64,000 nucleotides of DNA from Solibacillus silvestris_B (GTDB lineage: Bacteria > Bacillota > Bacilli > Bacillales_A > Planococcaceae). The stretch covers positions 164,093-228,092 of the forward strand of contig NZ_JBQCJW010000003.1 in NCBI RefSeq assembly GCF_051967575.1. The letters run 5' to 3'. Positions 33,984-43,182 of the stretch are shown here, one piece after another. Each line of letters opens with the position of its first letter. Position 1 is the stretch's first letter. A program made the position numbers and the translations under genes. Under the pieces are notes generated by a model that did not search any database, had not been told where the DNA came from, and saw only the letters and a program-made list of their open reading frames with translations.

Positions 33984-34024
33984 GAAAAAAGCAAACAAAC
34001 CAACAGAAATGTTAGTTCGTTTGC
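33984..34024 (-). terminator. Terminator after the 26-codon gene
   Basis: Minus strand GCAAACGAACTAACA, TTTC, TGTTGGTTTGTTTGC, then TTTTTTC; 15 bp with wobble pairs, nine bases past the small ORF stop. Confidence 0.85.
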
Positions 34025-34032
34025 TTCTCGGT

Positions 34033-34113
34033 CTAAAGTGTCATCATGTAGTATATGCCGACTGCGAGAAATATTAAACAGACGACAATTAAAATTTTAG
34101 ATAATGTTTCCAT
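34033..34113 (-). CDS. 26-residue single-span membrane peptide
   Basis: ATG to TAG, 26 codons: METLSKILIVVCLIFLAVGI then YYMMTL. One hydrophobic helix from Ile7 to about Met24. A GGAG site lies eight bases upstream. It follows the DUF350 gene by 10 bases and is followed at once by a terminator, so it looks like the last gene of a two-gene operon. No family recognised. Confidence 0.6.
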   Translation of the reverse strand: METLSKILIVVCLIFLAVGIYYMMTL

Positions 34114-34123
34114 GTTTATACTC

Positions 34124-34537
34124 CTAAGATATACTTGCCCCTATTACAAATGATAAGCCGAGTGAAATCGTAAATGAAATAAATCCTACCGAGCGATTGT
34201 CGGCTGCTATTTCTTCATCCACGTTAAATTTCGGCGTCAAAAATTCGAATAAAAAATAAGCAAAAATTAATAGAGTAAACCCGAACAAACCCCAGCCGAG
34301 CATCTCAATAAATGATGTATGCTGCTGGATGGAATACCTGAAAATATTACACACGCCTAAAATCTTTCCTCCGGTAGCTAAAGCGACCGCGACATTCCCT
34401 TTCTTTATTTCATCCCAATTTTTGTACTTTGTTACGATTTCAAATAAAATCATTGATACGAATAAGCAAAGGACAACAACACTAAAATAGCCTGCCGTTT
34501 GAACGAGAGGATGGTGCCAAAAGTTTGAGCCTAGCAA
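34124..34537 (-). CDS. DUF350 membrane protein (YshE-like)
   Basis: 137 residues with four membrane segments and the family pattern LFVSMILFEIVTKYKNWDEI, then KKGNVAVALATGGKILG. DUF350 proteins, including B. subtilis YshE at the same place next to mutS2, have no settled function. The start is a TTG at 34537 after GGGGG. A TTG fits better than a nearby ATG, which opens only a four-codon frame. Confidence 0.85.
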   Translation of the reverse strand: MLGSNFWHHPLVQTAGYFSVVVLCLFVSMILFEIVTKYKNWDEIKKGNVAVALATGGKILGVCNIFRYSIQQHTSFIEMLGWGLFGFTLLIFAYFLFEFLTPKFNVDEEIAADNRSVGFISFTISLGLSFVIGASIS

Positions 34538-34606
34538 TCCATTTTTCCCCCTTTATAATTTACTTCCTATGTTTAATATTAGCGTATATTACAAAAGGAG
34601 CAACTA

Positions 34607-36970
34607 TTATTTTAGTTCAACGACTGTCACACCGAATCCGCCTTCACCCGCTTCGCCGTAACGGAAAGATTTGACGCGCTTATGGTTTTTCAAAAAACTT
34701 TGAATTCCTTGACGCAATGCTCCTGTTCCTTTGCCGTGAATGATCGATACACGGGGGTAATTGGCCAATAGCGCATCATCTAAATACTTTTCAGTGCGGA
34801 TTAGTGCTTCCTCATAACGCTCCCCGCGCAAATCAAGTTCAAGCTTTACGATGCTGCTGCGGTTTTTCACATTCATCATCGGACGCGTTGCCTGCTCTTT
34901 TTCTGGTTTAACATACTCTAAATCCGTTTCCGGCAATTTCATCTTTAATATGCCGATTTGAACAACCCACTCATCTCCCGTTTTTTGCAGGAGCATCCCT
35001 TTTTGGCCATAGCTTAACACTTTCACTTCATCGCCAACTTGCAGATTTTGTTTGCGCTCACGAGCAGCGACAGCCTTTTGCAGCACTTTATTTTCAATAG
35101 GCGCTGCATCGTCCAGACGTTTTTTCGCATCGATCAGTTCATGCTCTTTCACAGATAGTGCTGCATTTTCCTTCATCTTTCGCAACTCTGCAATTATTGA
35201 TTCTGCTTCTTTTTTCGCATCATCGACAATTTTGCGCGCTTTTTCTTTCGCCTTTTTTTCTAAATTTTCCTTCTTCTCGTCATAAATACGAAGGCGTTCT
35301 TCCAGCTCTGCACGGATTTGCTGCGCTTCTTCAAGTAAAATATGCGCTTCATCCGCCTCACGCTCAGAACGGAGCCGGCTTTCTTCAAGTGAAGCGATCA
35401 TTGATTCTACTTCATGACGATCTGTACCAGTAAACGATTTTGCATGGTCAATAACATTTGAGCCTAAACCGAGACGTTTGGAAATTTCAAATGCATTCGA
35501 GCGACCAGGCACACCGATTAACAGCCGATAAGTCGGGCTGAGTGTTTCAATATCGAATTCCACACTCGCATTGACAACTGATGGACGGTTATACCCATAT
35601 GCCTTAAGCTCTGGATAGTGTGATGTTGCCATGACGCGTGCGCCACGGTCCACTGTTTCATCTAAAATGGCAATCGCTAATGCCGCACCTTCCTGTGGAT
35701 CTGTACCTGCACCTAGCTCATCGAATAAAATTAAAGACTTATCGTCGAATTTGCTTAAAATATCTACTATATTCACCATATGAGAAGAGAATGTTGATAA
35801 TGATTGCTCAATTGATTGCTCATCTCCAATGTCAGCGAAAACCTGTTCAAATACAGCCAATTCTGAACCATCAAGGGCAGGGACGGGCAAGCCGCATTGT
35901 GCCATTAATGTACATAGGCCAACCGTTTTCAATGTAACGGTTTTCCCCCCTGTGTTCGGCCCTGTAATGACAATCGCTGTAACATCCCGTCCAAACTCAA
36001 TCGTATTGGCTACTGCTTCTTCAATTGATAACAGGGGATGGCGGGCGCGTACGAGACGTGTATAGCCCTCTTTATTCATTTTTGGCATAGTGCATTTATT
36101 CGCCTGACCGTATTTCCCCTTCGCCAAAATAACGTCGATTTCGCCAAGCAGCTGTACAAGCACGAATAATTCATGCCCCACTTCCTGTACCTTTAAAGTA
36201 AGCTCGCCTAAAATACGCTCGATCTCCGCTTTTTCCTTCACTTTTAAACGCTGTACTTCATTGTTTGCCTGAATGACTGCATCAGGCTCGATAAACAATG
36301 TTTGTCCAGAAGAAGATTGATCATGTACAATACCGCCATAGTGTGAGCGGTATTCCTGCTTTACCGGAATTACGAAGCGATCATTGCGAATCGTTATTAT
36401 TGCGTCTGACAGCATCTTTGCCGCATTTGATCCGCGTATTAAGCTTTCCAGTTTTTGACGCACTTTTGATTCTTCCGACCGCAGTGACTGACGAATGGAA
36501 CGTAATGCAGCGCTTGCAGAATCAAGCACTGTGCCATTGTCATCAATACAATCATTAATTTCGTGCTGCAATGCCGTCAACACCGGCATTTGCTCCTTGC
36601 GCTCCAGAAAATGAGGAATTTCAATGGTATTTTCTGATTCGATATCTTCAATAAAATTGCGCAAAATACGACTTGCACGGATTGTGCTCGCGATCTCCAT
36701 TAATTCCATCGGGCTTAGCATACCGCCGATTTGCGAGCGGCGTGCATGTGGCCGCACATCAAAAATGCCGCCCATCGGAACATTGCCTTTTATGCGTAAA
36801 ATGGCTAAACCTTCATCCATTTCCTCCAATAATTCCACTACTGTATCAAAATCCGTTTCCGGTATAAGTTCATCTATTGCTTGCTTTCCGATTGAGTTCG
36901 TGCAGAATGCCGCAACTTGCTCGCGTACTTTATCAAACTCTAGTGTTTTCAATGCTCGTTGTTCGATCAT
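34607..36970 (-). CDS. mutS2: Endonuclease MutS2
   Basis: 787 residues. ATPase P-loop ITGPNTGGKTVTLKTVGL near 335, Walker B SLILFDELGAGTDPQEGAAL, a long coiled coil 510-640, and a C-terminal Smr domain (KLELDLRGERYEEALIRTEK, IIHGKGTGALRQGI). It lacks the MutS mismatch-recognition domain; members suppress homologous recombination and rescue stalled ribosomes. Directly downstream of polX. Confidence 0.97.
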   Translation of the reverse strand: MIEQRALKTLEFDKVREQVAAFCTNSIGKQAIDELIPETDFDTVVELLEEMDEGLAILRIKGNVPMGGIFDVRPHARRSQIGGMLSPMELMEIASTIRASRILRNFIEDIESENTIEIPHFLERKEQMPVLTALQHEINDCIDDNGTVLDSASAALRSIRQSLRSEESKVRQKLESLIRGSNAAKMLSDAIITIRNDRFVIPVKQEYRSHYGGIVHDQSSSGQTLFIEPDAVIQANNEVQRLKVKEKAEIERILGELTLKVQEVGHELFVLVQLLGEIDVILAKGKYGQANKCTMPKMNKEGYTRLVRARHPLLSIEEAVANTIEFGRDVTAIVITGPNTGGKTVTLKTVGLCTLMAQCGLPVPALDGSELAVFEQVFADIGDEQSIEQSLSTFSSHMVNIVDILSKFDDKSLILFDELGAGTDPQEGAALAIAILDETVDRGARVMATSHYPELKAYGYNRPSVVNASVEFDIETLSPTYRLLIGVPGRSNAFEISKRLGLGSNVIDHAKSFTGTDRHEVESMIASLEESRLRSEREADEAHILLEEAQQIRAELEERLRIYDEKKENLEKKAKEKARKIVDDAKKEAESIIAELRKMKENAALSVKEHELIDAKKRLDDAAPIENKVLQKAVAARERKQNLQVGDEVKVLSYGQKGMLLQKTGDEWVVQIGILKMKLPETDLEYVKPEKEQATRPMMNVKNRSSIVKLELDLRGERYEEALIRTEKYLDDALLANYPRVSIIHGKGTGALRQGIQSFLKNHKRVKSFRYGEAGEGGFGVTVVELK

Positions 36971-36984
36971 GAGAACACCTCCTA

Positions 36985-38700
36985 TTACTTTTCTTTGTTT
37001 TTTGTAATAAACGCTTCAAATTTTTCTTTTGACCATGTATTGACGATCAATTCTTTCTTCAACCATGCTTTTTGTGCATAGTTTACGCCAATATCCATAA
37101 AGCGCAGATGGTCAATCGCATGTGCATCTGTATTAATTGCAATCGGCACATTTTTTTCAATCGCCAACTGCAAATATTCGGTAGATAAATCCAAACGATA
37201 CGGATTTGCATTAAGCTCCAGAATTTTTCCATGCTCTGCTGCCCAATCAATTAATAAAGGTACATCCGGATTATAGCCGCCGCGCTCGCCGACGATGCGG
37301 CCCGTCGGATGTGCGATCATATGGACAAATTGATTTTCCATCGCTGTTTTCAAACGCGCCATGATTTTGTCCTGCGATTGTGTAAAGCTTGAGTGAATCG
37401 ATGCAATGACAAAATCCAAATCTTTTAGCACATCATCATCGAAATCAAGTGTTCCGTCTGGTAAAATATCCATTTCGGTACCCCGGTATAGACGGAAATC
37501 CGGATTTGCTTCATTGAAGGAATAAATATCGAATTTTTGCTGTTCCAATCGCTCTGGTGTTAATCCGTTTGCCACTTTCAAATATTGCGAATGGTCGGTA
37601 ATGACTGCATATTTGTAGCCTTTGTCAATTAAAGCTTGCCCCATCTCGCTGACTGAATGTGCCCCATCAGACCAAGTTGTATGCATATGGAGATCTGACA
37701 CAATGTCGTTTAGCTTCACTAAATCATTCAGCTCATCTAAACGTTCAAGTTCCTTTCCGCTTTCGCGAACTGTCGGCGGAATGTACGGTAAATTAAAATG
37801 CGCAAAAAACGCTTCTTCCGATTCAAATGTCGCCAGTGTGCCATCTTCTTGTTCCACACCGTATTCACTTATTTTTTTGCCCATTGATTTTGCCAGCTGG
37901 CGCATGCACACATTATGGTCTTTTGAACCTGTAAAATGGTGAAGTGCCGTGGCGTATTCTTCACGCTTAACGAGGCGGAAATCCACACTTACCGGCTCTT
38001 CTCGATCTAAAATGACCGACACCTTCGTATCACCCGCAGCGATTGTTTCTAAAATCGCCAGTCGTGTTAAAATCGCTTCACGTACAGTTTCATACTCCTT
38101 CGTTGCCACAATAAAATCAACATCTTTACTCGTTTCCGCAATACGCCGGAAACTTCCCGCGACCGAAAAGAGTTCCACTTCAGGCAGACTTGCCAAAAGC
38201 TCGTTAATTTCCAGTACAACCGGCTCAAGCTGCCAAATAGGCAAACGTTCGGCACGCGAACCAAATGTTTCAAGCTCCTTTAGAATCTTTTCTTCTGTTT
38301 TGGCCGCAAATCCCGCCAGTTCGCGGACTTTCCCTGCCTCACAAGCTGCTTTTAACGTTTCTGCATCAACAATATTGAGCTCCTGGTAAAGTTTTGCGAG
38401 TTTTTTCCCACCTAGGCCCGGCAGCTTCATCAACGGCACAAGCCCTTTCGGCACAGCTGCCTCAAGCTCTTTAAGGACGCTTGATTCCCCTATTTCCATC
38501 AGCTCCAAAATGACAGCTGCTGTTCCTTTGCCAATTCCTTTAATCGCCGTAATATCATCAATTTCGCTTAGACTGCGCTCATCCGCTTCAAGTGCCCCGG
38601 CGGCTTTGCGGAATGCCGATACTTTAAATGGATTTTCCGCCTGTAATTCCATATACAATGCTATTTTCTCTAATGTGCGAATAATAATTTTTTTGTTCAT
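36985..38700 (-). CDS. polX: Family X DNA polymerase/3'-5' exonuclease PolX
   Basis: 571 residues: helix-hairpin-helix repeats (ITAIKGIGKGTAAVILEL, LMKLPGLGGKKLAKL), the pol-beta palm with AGSFRR and KDVDFIVAT, and a C-terminal PHP phosphoesterase with DLHMHTTWSDGAHS, VITDHSQYL and INTDAHAIDHL. A gap-filling polymerase in base excision repair. GGGAGG precedes the ATG. A terminator-like hairpin abuts the ribosome-binding site. Confidence 0.96.
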   Translation of the reverse strand: MNKKIIIRTLEKIALYMELQAENPFKVSAFRKAAGALEADERSLSEIDDITAIKGIGKGTAAVILELMEIGESSVLKELEAAVPKGLVPLMKLPGLGGKKLAKLYQELNIVDAETLKAACEAGKVRELAGFAAKTEEKILKELETFGSRAERLPIWQLEPVVLEINELLASLPEVELFSVAGSFRRIAETSKDVDFIVATKEYETVREAILTRLAILETIAAGDTKVSVILDREEPVSVDFRLVKREEYATALHHFTGSKDHNVCMRQLAKSMGKKISEYGVEQEDGTLATFESEEAFFAHFNLPYIPPTVRESGKELERLDELNDLVKLNDIVSDLHMHTTWSDGAHSVSEMGQALIDKGYKYAVITDHSQYLKVANGLTPERLEQQKFDIYSFNEANPDFRLYRGTEMDILPDGTLDFDDDVLKDLDFVIASIHSSFTQSQDKIMARLKTAMENQFVHMIAHPTGRIVGERGGYNPDVPLLIDWAAEHGKILELNANPYRLDLSTEYLQLAIEKNVPIAINTDAHAIDHLRFMDIGVNYAQKAWLKKELIVNTWSKEKFEAFITKNKEK

Positions 38701-38716
38701 ATATAATTGCCTCCCC

Positions 38717-38751
38717 TTTAAAAAAGCTCCTCCCGAAAATCGAGAGAAGCT
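38717..38751 (-). terminator. Terminator just upstream of polX
   Basis: Minus strand AGCTTCTCTCG, ATTTT, CGGGAGGAGCT, then TTTTT running into the polX ribosome-binding site. It would stop transcripts from cvpA, or act as an attenuator of polX. Confidence 0.75.
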
Positions 38752-38918
38752 TTCGCATGATTTTCAACTCAATTACACCTTTGCATAATTGTGTCCGGAT
38801 TCGACTTTGATCTCACATACAGGACACAGGTCGTTCTTCAGGCATCGTCGCATGATGTGCAATTGCTAGCCTGAGCCCATCTAATTCCGGCAGGCGGTAG
38901 GATACCCGCTGAAAAAAG
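38752..38918 (-). other. Gap with a possible zinc-knuckle gene remnant
   Basis: Between cvpA and polX. At 38773-38853 a minus-strand frame of 26 codons reads MRRCLKNDLCPVCEIKVESG then HNYAKV. It has a CPVC knuckle and ends at the terminator, but no ribosome-binding site. It may be the tail of a decayed small gene. Confidence 0.3.
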
Positions 38919-39458
38919 CTAATTTTTATAAATATACCACCATTTTTGGAACATGCTCGTAATAATCGGGGTATGTTCCAGCATAAGCCCTGCAATAATG
39001 GAGCCATTGATGAACGATTGAATAGATTCAATCGGCAGCAATGCGAATACATACAATCCGATAAACAGAATAATATACATTTCGATAAACCCAAACAGTG
39101 CACCTAGTACATAGTTTAACGAACTTAACACAGGTAAATACGTTAAAAAATCGAACATCGACCCTAAAATTTGAAGCGCTATTTTTACAGCAAAGAAAAT
39201 AATGGCAAATGCAAACACGCGGTAAAAAGTGCGATCTACATCCAGCGAGTCCAGTACTAACGTCATTGTTGCGCCTTCTGTAAAGCCAGGATACGGTATC
39301 CATAGCACAAATTTTTCAGCGAGCGGCTTGTAATAAATAACGGCCACAACAAGGGCGATTAAAAAACTTCCGATATTGATTAATTGGACGACGAGCCCTC
39401 GTTTCGCTCCAATTACTAAACTGATGATAAAAACTACGAGAATAAATAAATCTAACAT
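38919..39458 (-). CDS. CvpA-family membrane protein (YshB-like)
   Basis: 179 residues with four membrane segments and the CvpA start MLDLFILVVFIISLVIGAKR G. CvpA relatives affect envelope integrity and colicin V production in enterics; in Bacillales the role is open. The ATG at 39458 was chosen over a TTG nine bases earlier, which would overlap the AAGGG site. Six bases downstream of zapA, as in B. subtilis. Confidence 0.88.
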   Translation of the reverse strand: MLDLFILVVFIISLVIGAKRGLVVQLINIGSFLIALVVAVIYYKPLAEKFVLWIPYPGFTEGATMTLVLDSLDVDRTFYRVFAFAIIFFAVKIALQILGSMFDFLTYLPVLSSLNYVLGALFGFIEMYIILFIGLYVFALLPIESIQSFINGSIIAGLMLEHTPIITSMFQKWWYIYKN

Positions 39459-39463
39459 ATATG

Positions 39464-39724
39464 TCAACCCTTCAAATGTTTCAATTGTTCTTCTAATTTT
39501 TCAAATTGCTCTTTTAATAATAAATAGTCATGAACTGAATTAACGGCTGTTAGCACGGCTAATTTTGCAGTATCTAAAGATGGGTTAAGGGCATTGATTT
39601 CACGCATTTTGTCATCTACTATTGAAGCGACAAGGCGCATATGACCTATTGATTCTGTTCCTACCATTTTATATGTATGACCATATATTTCCACGGAAAT
39701 GCGATTCTTCTCTTGCTCACCCAA
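39464..39724 (-). CDS. zapA: Cell division protein ZapA
   Basis: 86 residues: an N-terminal ZapA fold (NRISVEIYGHTYKMVGTESI, MRLVASIVDDKMREI) and a C-terminal coiled coil (YLLLKEQFEKLEEQLKHL). It bundles FtsZ filaments. The TTG at 39724 follows GGAGGG at seven bases; the longer frame extends into non-conserved sequence. Confidence 0.93.
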   Translation of the reverse strand: MGEQEKNRISVEIYGHTYKMVGTESIGHMRLVASIVDDKMREINALNPSLDTAKLAVLTAVNSVHDYLLLKEQFEKLEEQLKHLKG

Positions 39725-39990
39725 AATAATCCCTCCAGAAAGAATATGTAAACAGTAACGAAAATACTTTTTGTTCCCCTTTGCCCATTGGATGTTTAAA
39801 AGCAAACCCGGCTACTATTTTTTATAAAACGACGCCATTTTCATATTGTACATCATATCATTTCCAATTTCATTATCGCAACACCATGGCTGTAATGTTC
39901 ATCTCAAACGTCGAAGCAATATGTCATTTCCCCTTTTGCGCACTAAAAGTTATACTACATAATAATGAATGTATTTTGAAAGGATCGACT

Positions 39991-40923
39991 ATGACAAATA
40001 TCGTTTTACTCTGCACTGCTGAACAGCAGCAAAAAATTCGACAATATTATGAAAAGGCAATAATCGAACGAAAGGCTCCCGGTGTTGTTTTCGCCATTAA
40101 GCTTGCCGATACAGCCATCACGGCATATAAATCCGGGAAAATAATGTTTCAAGGTGCGGGCGCTGAGCGAGAAGCAGCACGATGGGGCAAAGCGGATTCA
40201 TCTGCAGCCAAAACAACAACCACTAAAGGGGATAAACTTCCAGAACTGTTTTCGACATTGTCGGTCATCGGCTCGGACGAAACCGGTACCGGTGATTATT
40301 TTGGGCCAGTAACCGTTGCAGCAGTGTACGTGCCTGCCGACAAAATAAAGCTCGTTCAACAACTTGGAGTGAAAGATTCCAAACAGCTCACAGATGATTA
40401 TATGCGGAAAATTGCGCCCGATTTGATGAAAGCATGCCCACATAGCATATTGACACTGCGCAATGACAAATATAATGAAATTCAAGCACGGGGTTATTCA
40501 CAAGGAAAAATAAAAGCTCTTTTGCACAACCAGGCATTAAAGCATGTACTGACGAAAATCTCCCCTGAGAAGCCGCAATATATTTTAATTGACCAATTCG
40601 CGGAGCGCGGCATTTATTACAACCATATAAAAAATGAAAAAGAAATCGTCCGCGAAAATGTTCTATTCTCCACGAAGGCCGAAAACTTGCACGTAGCAGT
40701 TGCGGCAGCTTCGATTATAGCGCGTTATGCTTTTTTAAAAGAAATGGACCGCCTAGGAAAAATCGCGGGCTTCGCACTTCAAAAAGGGGCAAGTGCGAAA
40801 GTCGATGAAATGGCTGCAAAAATTTGGCTGAAATTCGGGGAGGATACGCTCCGTTCCATGACAAAATGGCATTTTGCAAATACAGAAAAAGCCCGGAAAC
40901 TGCTTCAAAAACGAAAACGCTGA
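39991..40923 (+). CDS. rnhC: Ribonuclease HIII
   Basis: 310 residues: N-terminal TBP-like domain (1-80), then an RNase HII-type catalytic domain with VIGSDETGTGDYFGPVTVAA carrying the first acidic residues, VKDSKQLTDD, and FSTKAENLHVAVAAASIIAR. It cleaves RNA in RNA-DNA hybrids. The ATG at 39991 follows GAAAGG. Divergent from zapA, matching B. subtilis. Confidence 0.96.
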   Translation: MTNIVLLCTAEQQQKIRQYYEKAIIERKAPGVVFAIKLADTAITAYKSGKIMFQGAGAEREAARWGKADSSAAKTTTTKGDKLPELFSTLSVIGSDETGTGDYFGPVTVAAVYVPADKIKLVQQLGVKDSKQLTDDYMRKIAPDLMKACPHSILTLRNDKYNEIQARGYSQGKIKALLHNQALKHVLTKISPEKPQYILIDQFAERGIYYNHIKNEKEIVRENVLFSTKAENLHVAVAAASIIARYAFLKEMDRLGKIAGFALQKGASAKVDEMAAKIWLKFGEDTLRSMTKWHFANTEKARKLLQKRKR

Positions 40924-40930
40924 ATAAATG

Positions 40931-40963
40931 AAGGAGCTGCTGCAAAACTATCGGCAACAGCTC
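40931..40963. terminator. Bidirectional terminator between rnhC and the VOC gene
   Basis: GGAGCTGCTGC and GCAACAGCTCC form a stem with a 10-base loop; T-rich sequence follows on both strands. It separates convergent genes. Confidence 0.8.
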
Positions 40964-40970
40964 CTCTTAA

Positions 40971-41342
40971 TTATTTTTCCATTACAGCAAAATAGTTTTC
41001 CTCATCATCCGCAAAGTTGAACACTTTGCCAAACGGCATATTAACAAGTTCCCCAACTGTTATTCCTCTAGCTTGAAAGTCTTCATAAAGCATATCCAAA
41101 TCGTTCGCATAAAACATTAAAGATGGTGCCGCTAAGTTGAGCTCCGGCGACATTTCCGAAATTTTCTTTTTATCATGCAATACGATGCTTGTTTGAATCT
41201 CATCGTTTGGTGCGACTGTTATTACCCGCATACCGTTATTAATGTCCGACACGACTAGAAAGCCTAACTTTTCTGTCCAAAACTTTTTTGATTTTTCCTG
41301 GTCATCTACATACAGCATCACTTGTCCCAATTGCTCAATCAT
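40971..41342 (-). CDS. VOC (glyoxalase/bleomycin-resistance fold) protein
   Basis: 123 residues with the beta-alpha-beta-beta-beta repeats of the vicinal oxygen chelate fold: QVMLYVDDQEKSKKFWTEKL at the start and MPFGKVFNFADDEENYFAVM at the end. Metal-dependent lyases, dioxygenases and drug-binding proteins share this fold, so the function cannot be set. Single gene between two terminators. Confidence 0.85.
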   Translation of the reverse strand: MIEQLGQVMLYVDDQEKSKKFWTEKLGFLVVSDINNGMRVITVAPNDEIQTSIVLHDKKKISEMSPELNLAAPSLMFYANDLDMLYEDFQARGITVGELVNMPFGKVFNFADDEENYFAVMEK

Positions 41343-41383
41343 TTACTTCCACTCTCCTTTTTCCATCATCCCCAATTATACAC

Positions 41384-41418
41384 AAATAAAAACAGCAGGA
41401 GCAAAATACTCCCACTGT
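41384..41418 (-). terminator. Terminator after the efflux-pump gene
   Basis: Minus strand ACAGTGGGAG, TATTTTG, CTCCTGCTGT then TTTTA; nine bases past the stop codon. Confidence 0.75.
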
Positions 41419-41427
41419 AAATTTTGA

Positions 41428-42951
41428 TTATTTCTTTTCCGGAACAGGTCCCATAAAGTCTTCACGCTTCGTAATGTCCACACGCTTAATAAATAGTGCT
41501 AAAAGCAATGCAACCAATGTAATGCCTGCCGCTACGAAGAAACTAAATGTAATCCCGTCAAGCATTGCTTGTTGCATAACTTGCGCTTGCAATTGTGCCA
41601 TTTGCTCTGCACTAGGCTGTACAGCTGATGAGGCGTTCGCCTGCATGTTTGCGGCAATTTCCTCAGCCCGTGTTTTTGTATGGGAGTTGAAAATTGTCAC
41701 CAAAACGGCTGTTCCAATAGCTCCGGCAACTTGCTGGGCAGTATTGTTCATCGCAGTTCCATGCGGATTTAAACGGTTTGGCAATGCATTTAAGCCGTTT
41801 GTCATAATTGGCATCATTACCATTGAAATCCCGAACATACGGATTGTGTAAACCGAAATAATATACGTATATGTCGAATCCGCTTCTAAATACCCTAAAG
41901 CGACTGTCGCCAATGTCGTAATCGTTAAACCGATGACCGCTAAAATACGCGGACCAAATTTATCGAATAATTTTCCGGTAATAGGCGACATGATCCCCAT
42001 GACGATAGCACCTGGCAACATCATTAAGCCTGCTTCGAATGGTTCGATTCCGCGTACATTTTGTACATAAGCCGGTGTTAAAATCATCCCTGAGAACATC
42101 GCGACAGATAATACCATTGATACAACTGAAGCCAATGCATATGCAGGATATGTGTAGATGCGTAAATCAAGCAATGGCTGTTCTAAACGGAATTGACGTA
42201 CGATAAACCAGATTAACCCGATGGCCCCTACTACAATCGTTCCCCATACTTCAAGCGCCGACCAACCAGCTGAACTTGCTGTACTGAAACCATATAATAA
42301 TCCACCGAAGCCAAGAGTCGATAATACGACAGAAAGCATATCAATTTTAGCTTCACGGTTCGGCAGTACGTCTTCCAATTTCCAAATTGCCAATAATAAT
42401 GAAATGATCGCAATTGGAAGAATCATTTTGAACAGGACGCTCCAGTCATAATGTTCAACAATCCAGCCTGATAATGTTGGACCAATTGCTGGCGCCAATA
42501 CCATTACTAAACCGAACATCCCCATCGCTTGGCCGCGTTTTTCGATTGGGAAGCTAATAAGCATTACATTCATTAAAATCGGTGACATTGTTGCTGCACC
42601 CGCTGCTTGAATCATACGACCTGCCAGCAGGAAGCCGAATGATGGGGCAAATGCCGCCATTGCAGTACCGACAACGAAAATCGCCAATGATAAAATAAAT
42701 AACGGACGTGTTCTGAATTTTGTAATTAAATATGCGGAAGTCGGGACTAATACCCCGCTTACAAGCATATAGCCTGTTGCCAACCATTGAACTGTTGAAT
42801 AATCTTTAATATCGAACGCCGTCATAATCGACGGTAGAGCTACGTTTAATAAAGTATTATTTAAAAATGCCACAAATGCCCCGACAAACAATACGGCAAT
42901 CATCAAATATGGAGGCTTTTTGAATATTTTTACATCTTGCGTTTTTTCCAT
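41428..42951 (-). CDS. DHA2-family drug:H+ antiporter (EmrB/QacA, LmrB-like)
   Basis: 507 residues with 14 predicted membrane segments. The first helix carries VAFLNNTLLNVALPSIM, then QWLATGYMLVSGVLVPTSAY, the motif A-like loop TKFRTRPLFILS, and motif C LAPAIGPTLSGWIVEH. These are hallmarks of 14-TMS multidrug exporters such as LmrB. It is divergent from a TetR-type gene at 43183, the usual arrangement for a self-regulated pump. Three copies of an 18-base motif occupy the intergenic region. Substrates unknown. Confidence 0.92.
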   Translation of the reverse strand: MEKTQDVKIFKKPPYLMIAVLFVGAFVAFLNNTLLNVALPSIMTAFDIKDYSTVQWLATGYMLVSGVLVPTSAYLITKFRTRPLFILSLAIFVVGTAMAAFAPSFGFLLAGRMIQAAGAATMSPILMNVMLISFPIEKRGQAMGMFGLVMVLAPAIGPTLSGWIVEHYDWSVLFKMILPIAIISLLLAIWKLEDVLPNREAKIDMLSVVLSTLGFGGLLYGFSTASSAGWSALEVWGTIVVGAIGLIWFIVRQFRLEQPLLDLRIYTYPAYALASVVSMVLSVAMFSGMILTPAYVQNVRGIEPFEAGLMMLPGAIVMGIMSPITGKLFDKFGPRILAVIGLTITTLATVALGYLEADSTYTYIISVYTIRMFGISMVMMPIMTNGLNALPNRLNPHGTAMNNTAQQVAGAIGTAVLVTIFNSHTKTRAEEIAANMQANASSAVQPSAEQMAQLQAQVMQQAMLDGITFSFFVAAGITLVALLLALFIKRVDITKREDFMGPVPEKK

Positions 42952-43006
42952 AAATTTTATTTCCCTTCTTTTTTCAATAAAAAATCTCTATTTCTGTACT
43001 CGAACT

Positions 43007-43104
43007 ATTTTATACTCGCAGTCCAATAAATTCAACAATTTTATACTACTAGTCTAAAAACATTGCGAAATCAAAGTTTTATCATTAGAATGAGAGTATA
43101 AAAC
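43007..43104. promoter_or_regulatory. Three-copy 18-bp motif in the pump/TetR intergenic region
   Basis: Copies at 43007-43024 (ATTTTATACTCGCAGTCC), 43038-43055 (ATTTTATACTACTAGTCT) and, inverted, 43087-43104 (GTTTTATACTCTCATTCT). The first two overlap TATAAAAT -10 elements on the pump strand (for the first, TTGAAT, 17 bases, TAAAAT). They are candidate binding sites of the TetR protein encoded at 43183. Confidence 0.55.
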
Positions 43105-43182
43105 AGGCATCCAGGAGTGATTTTATTAAGCTTTTCCACTTCTATGCTAAACGAAACACGTTAGTCTATATGGAGGAACTTT

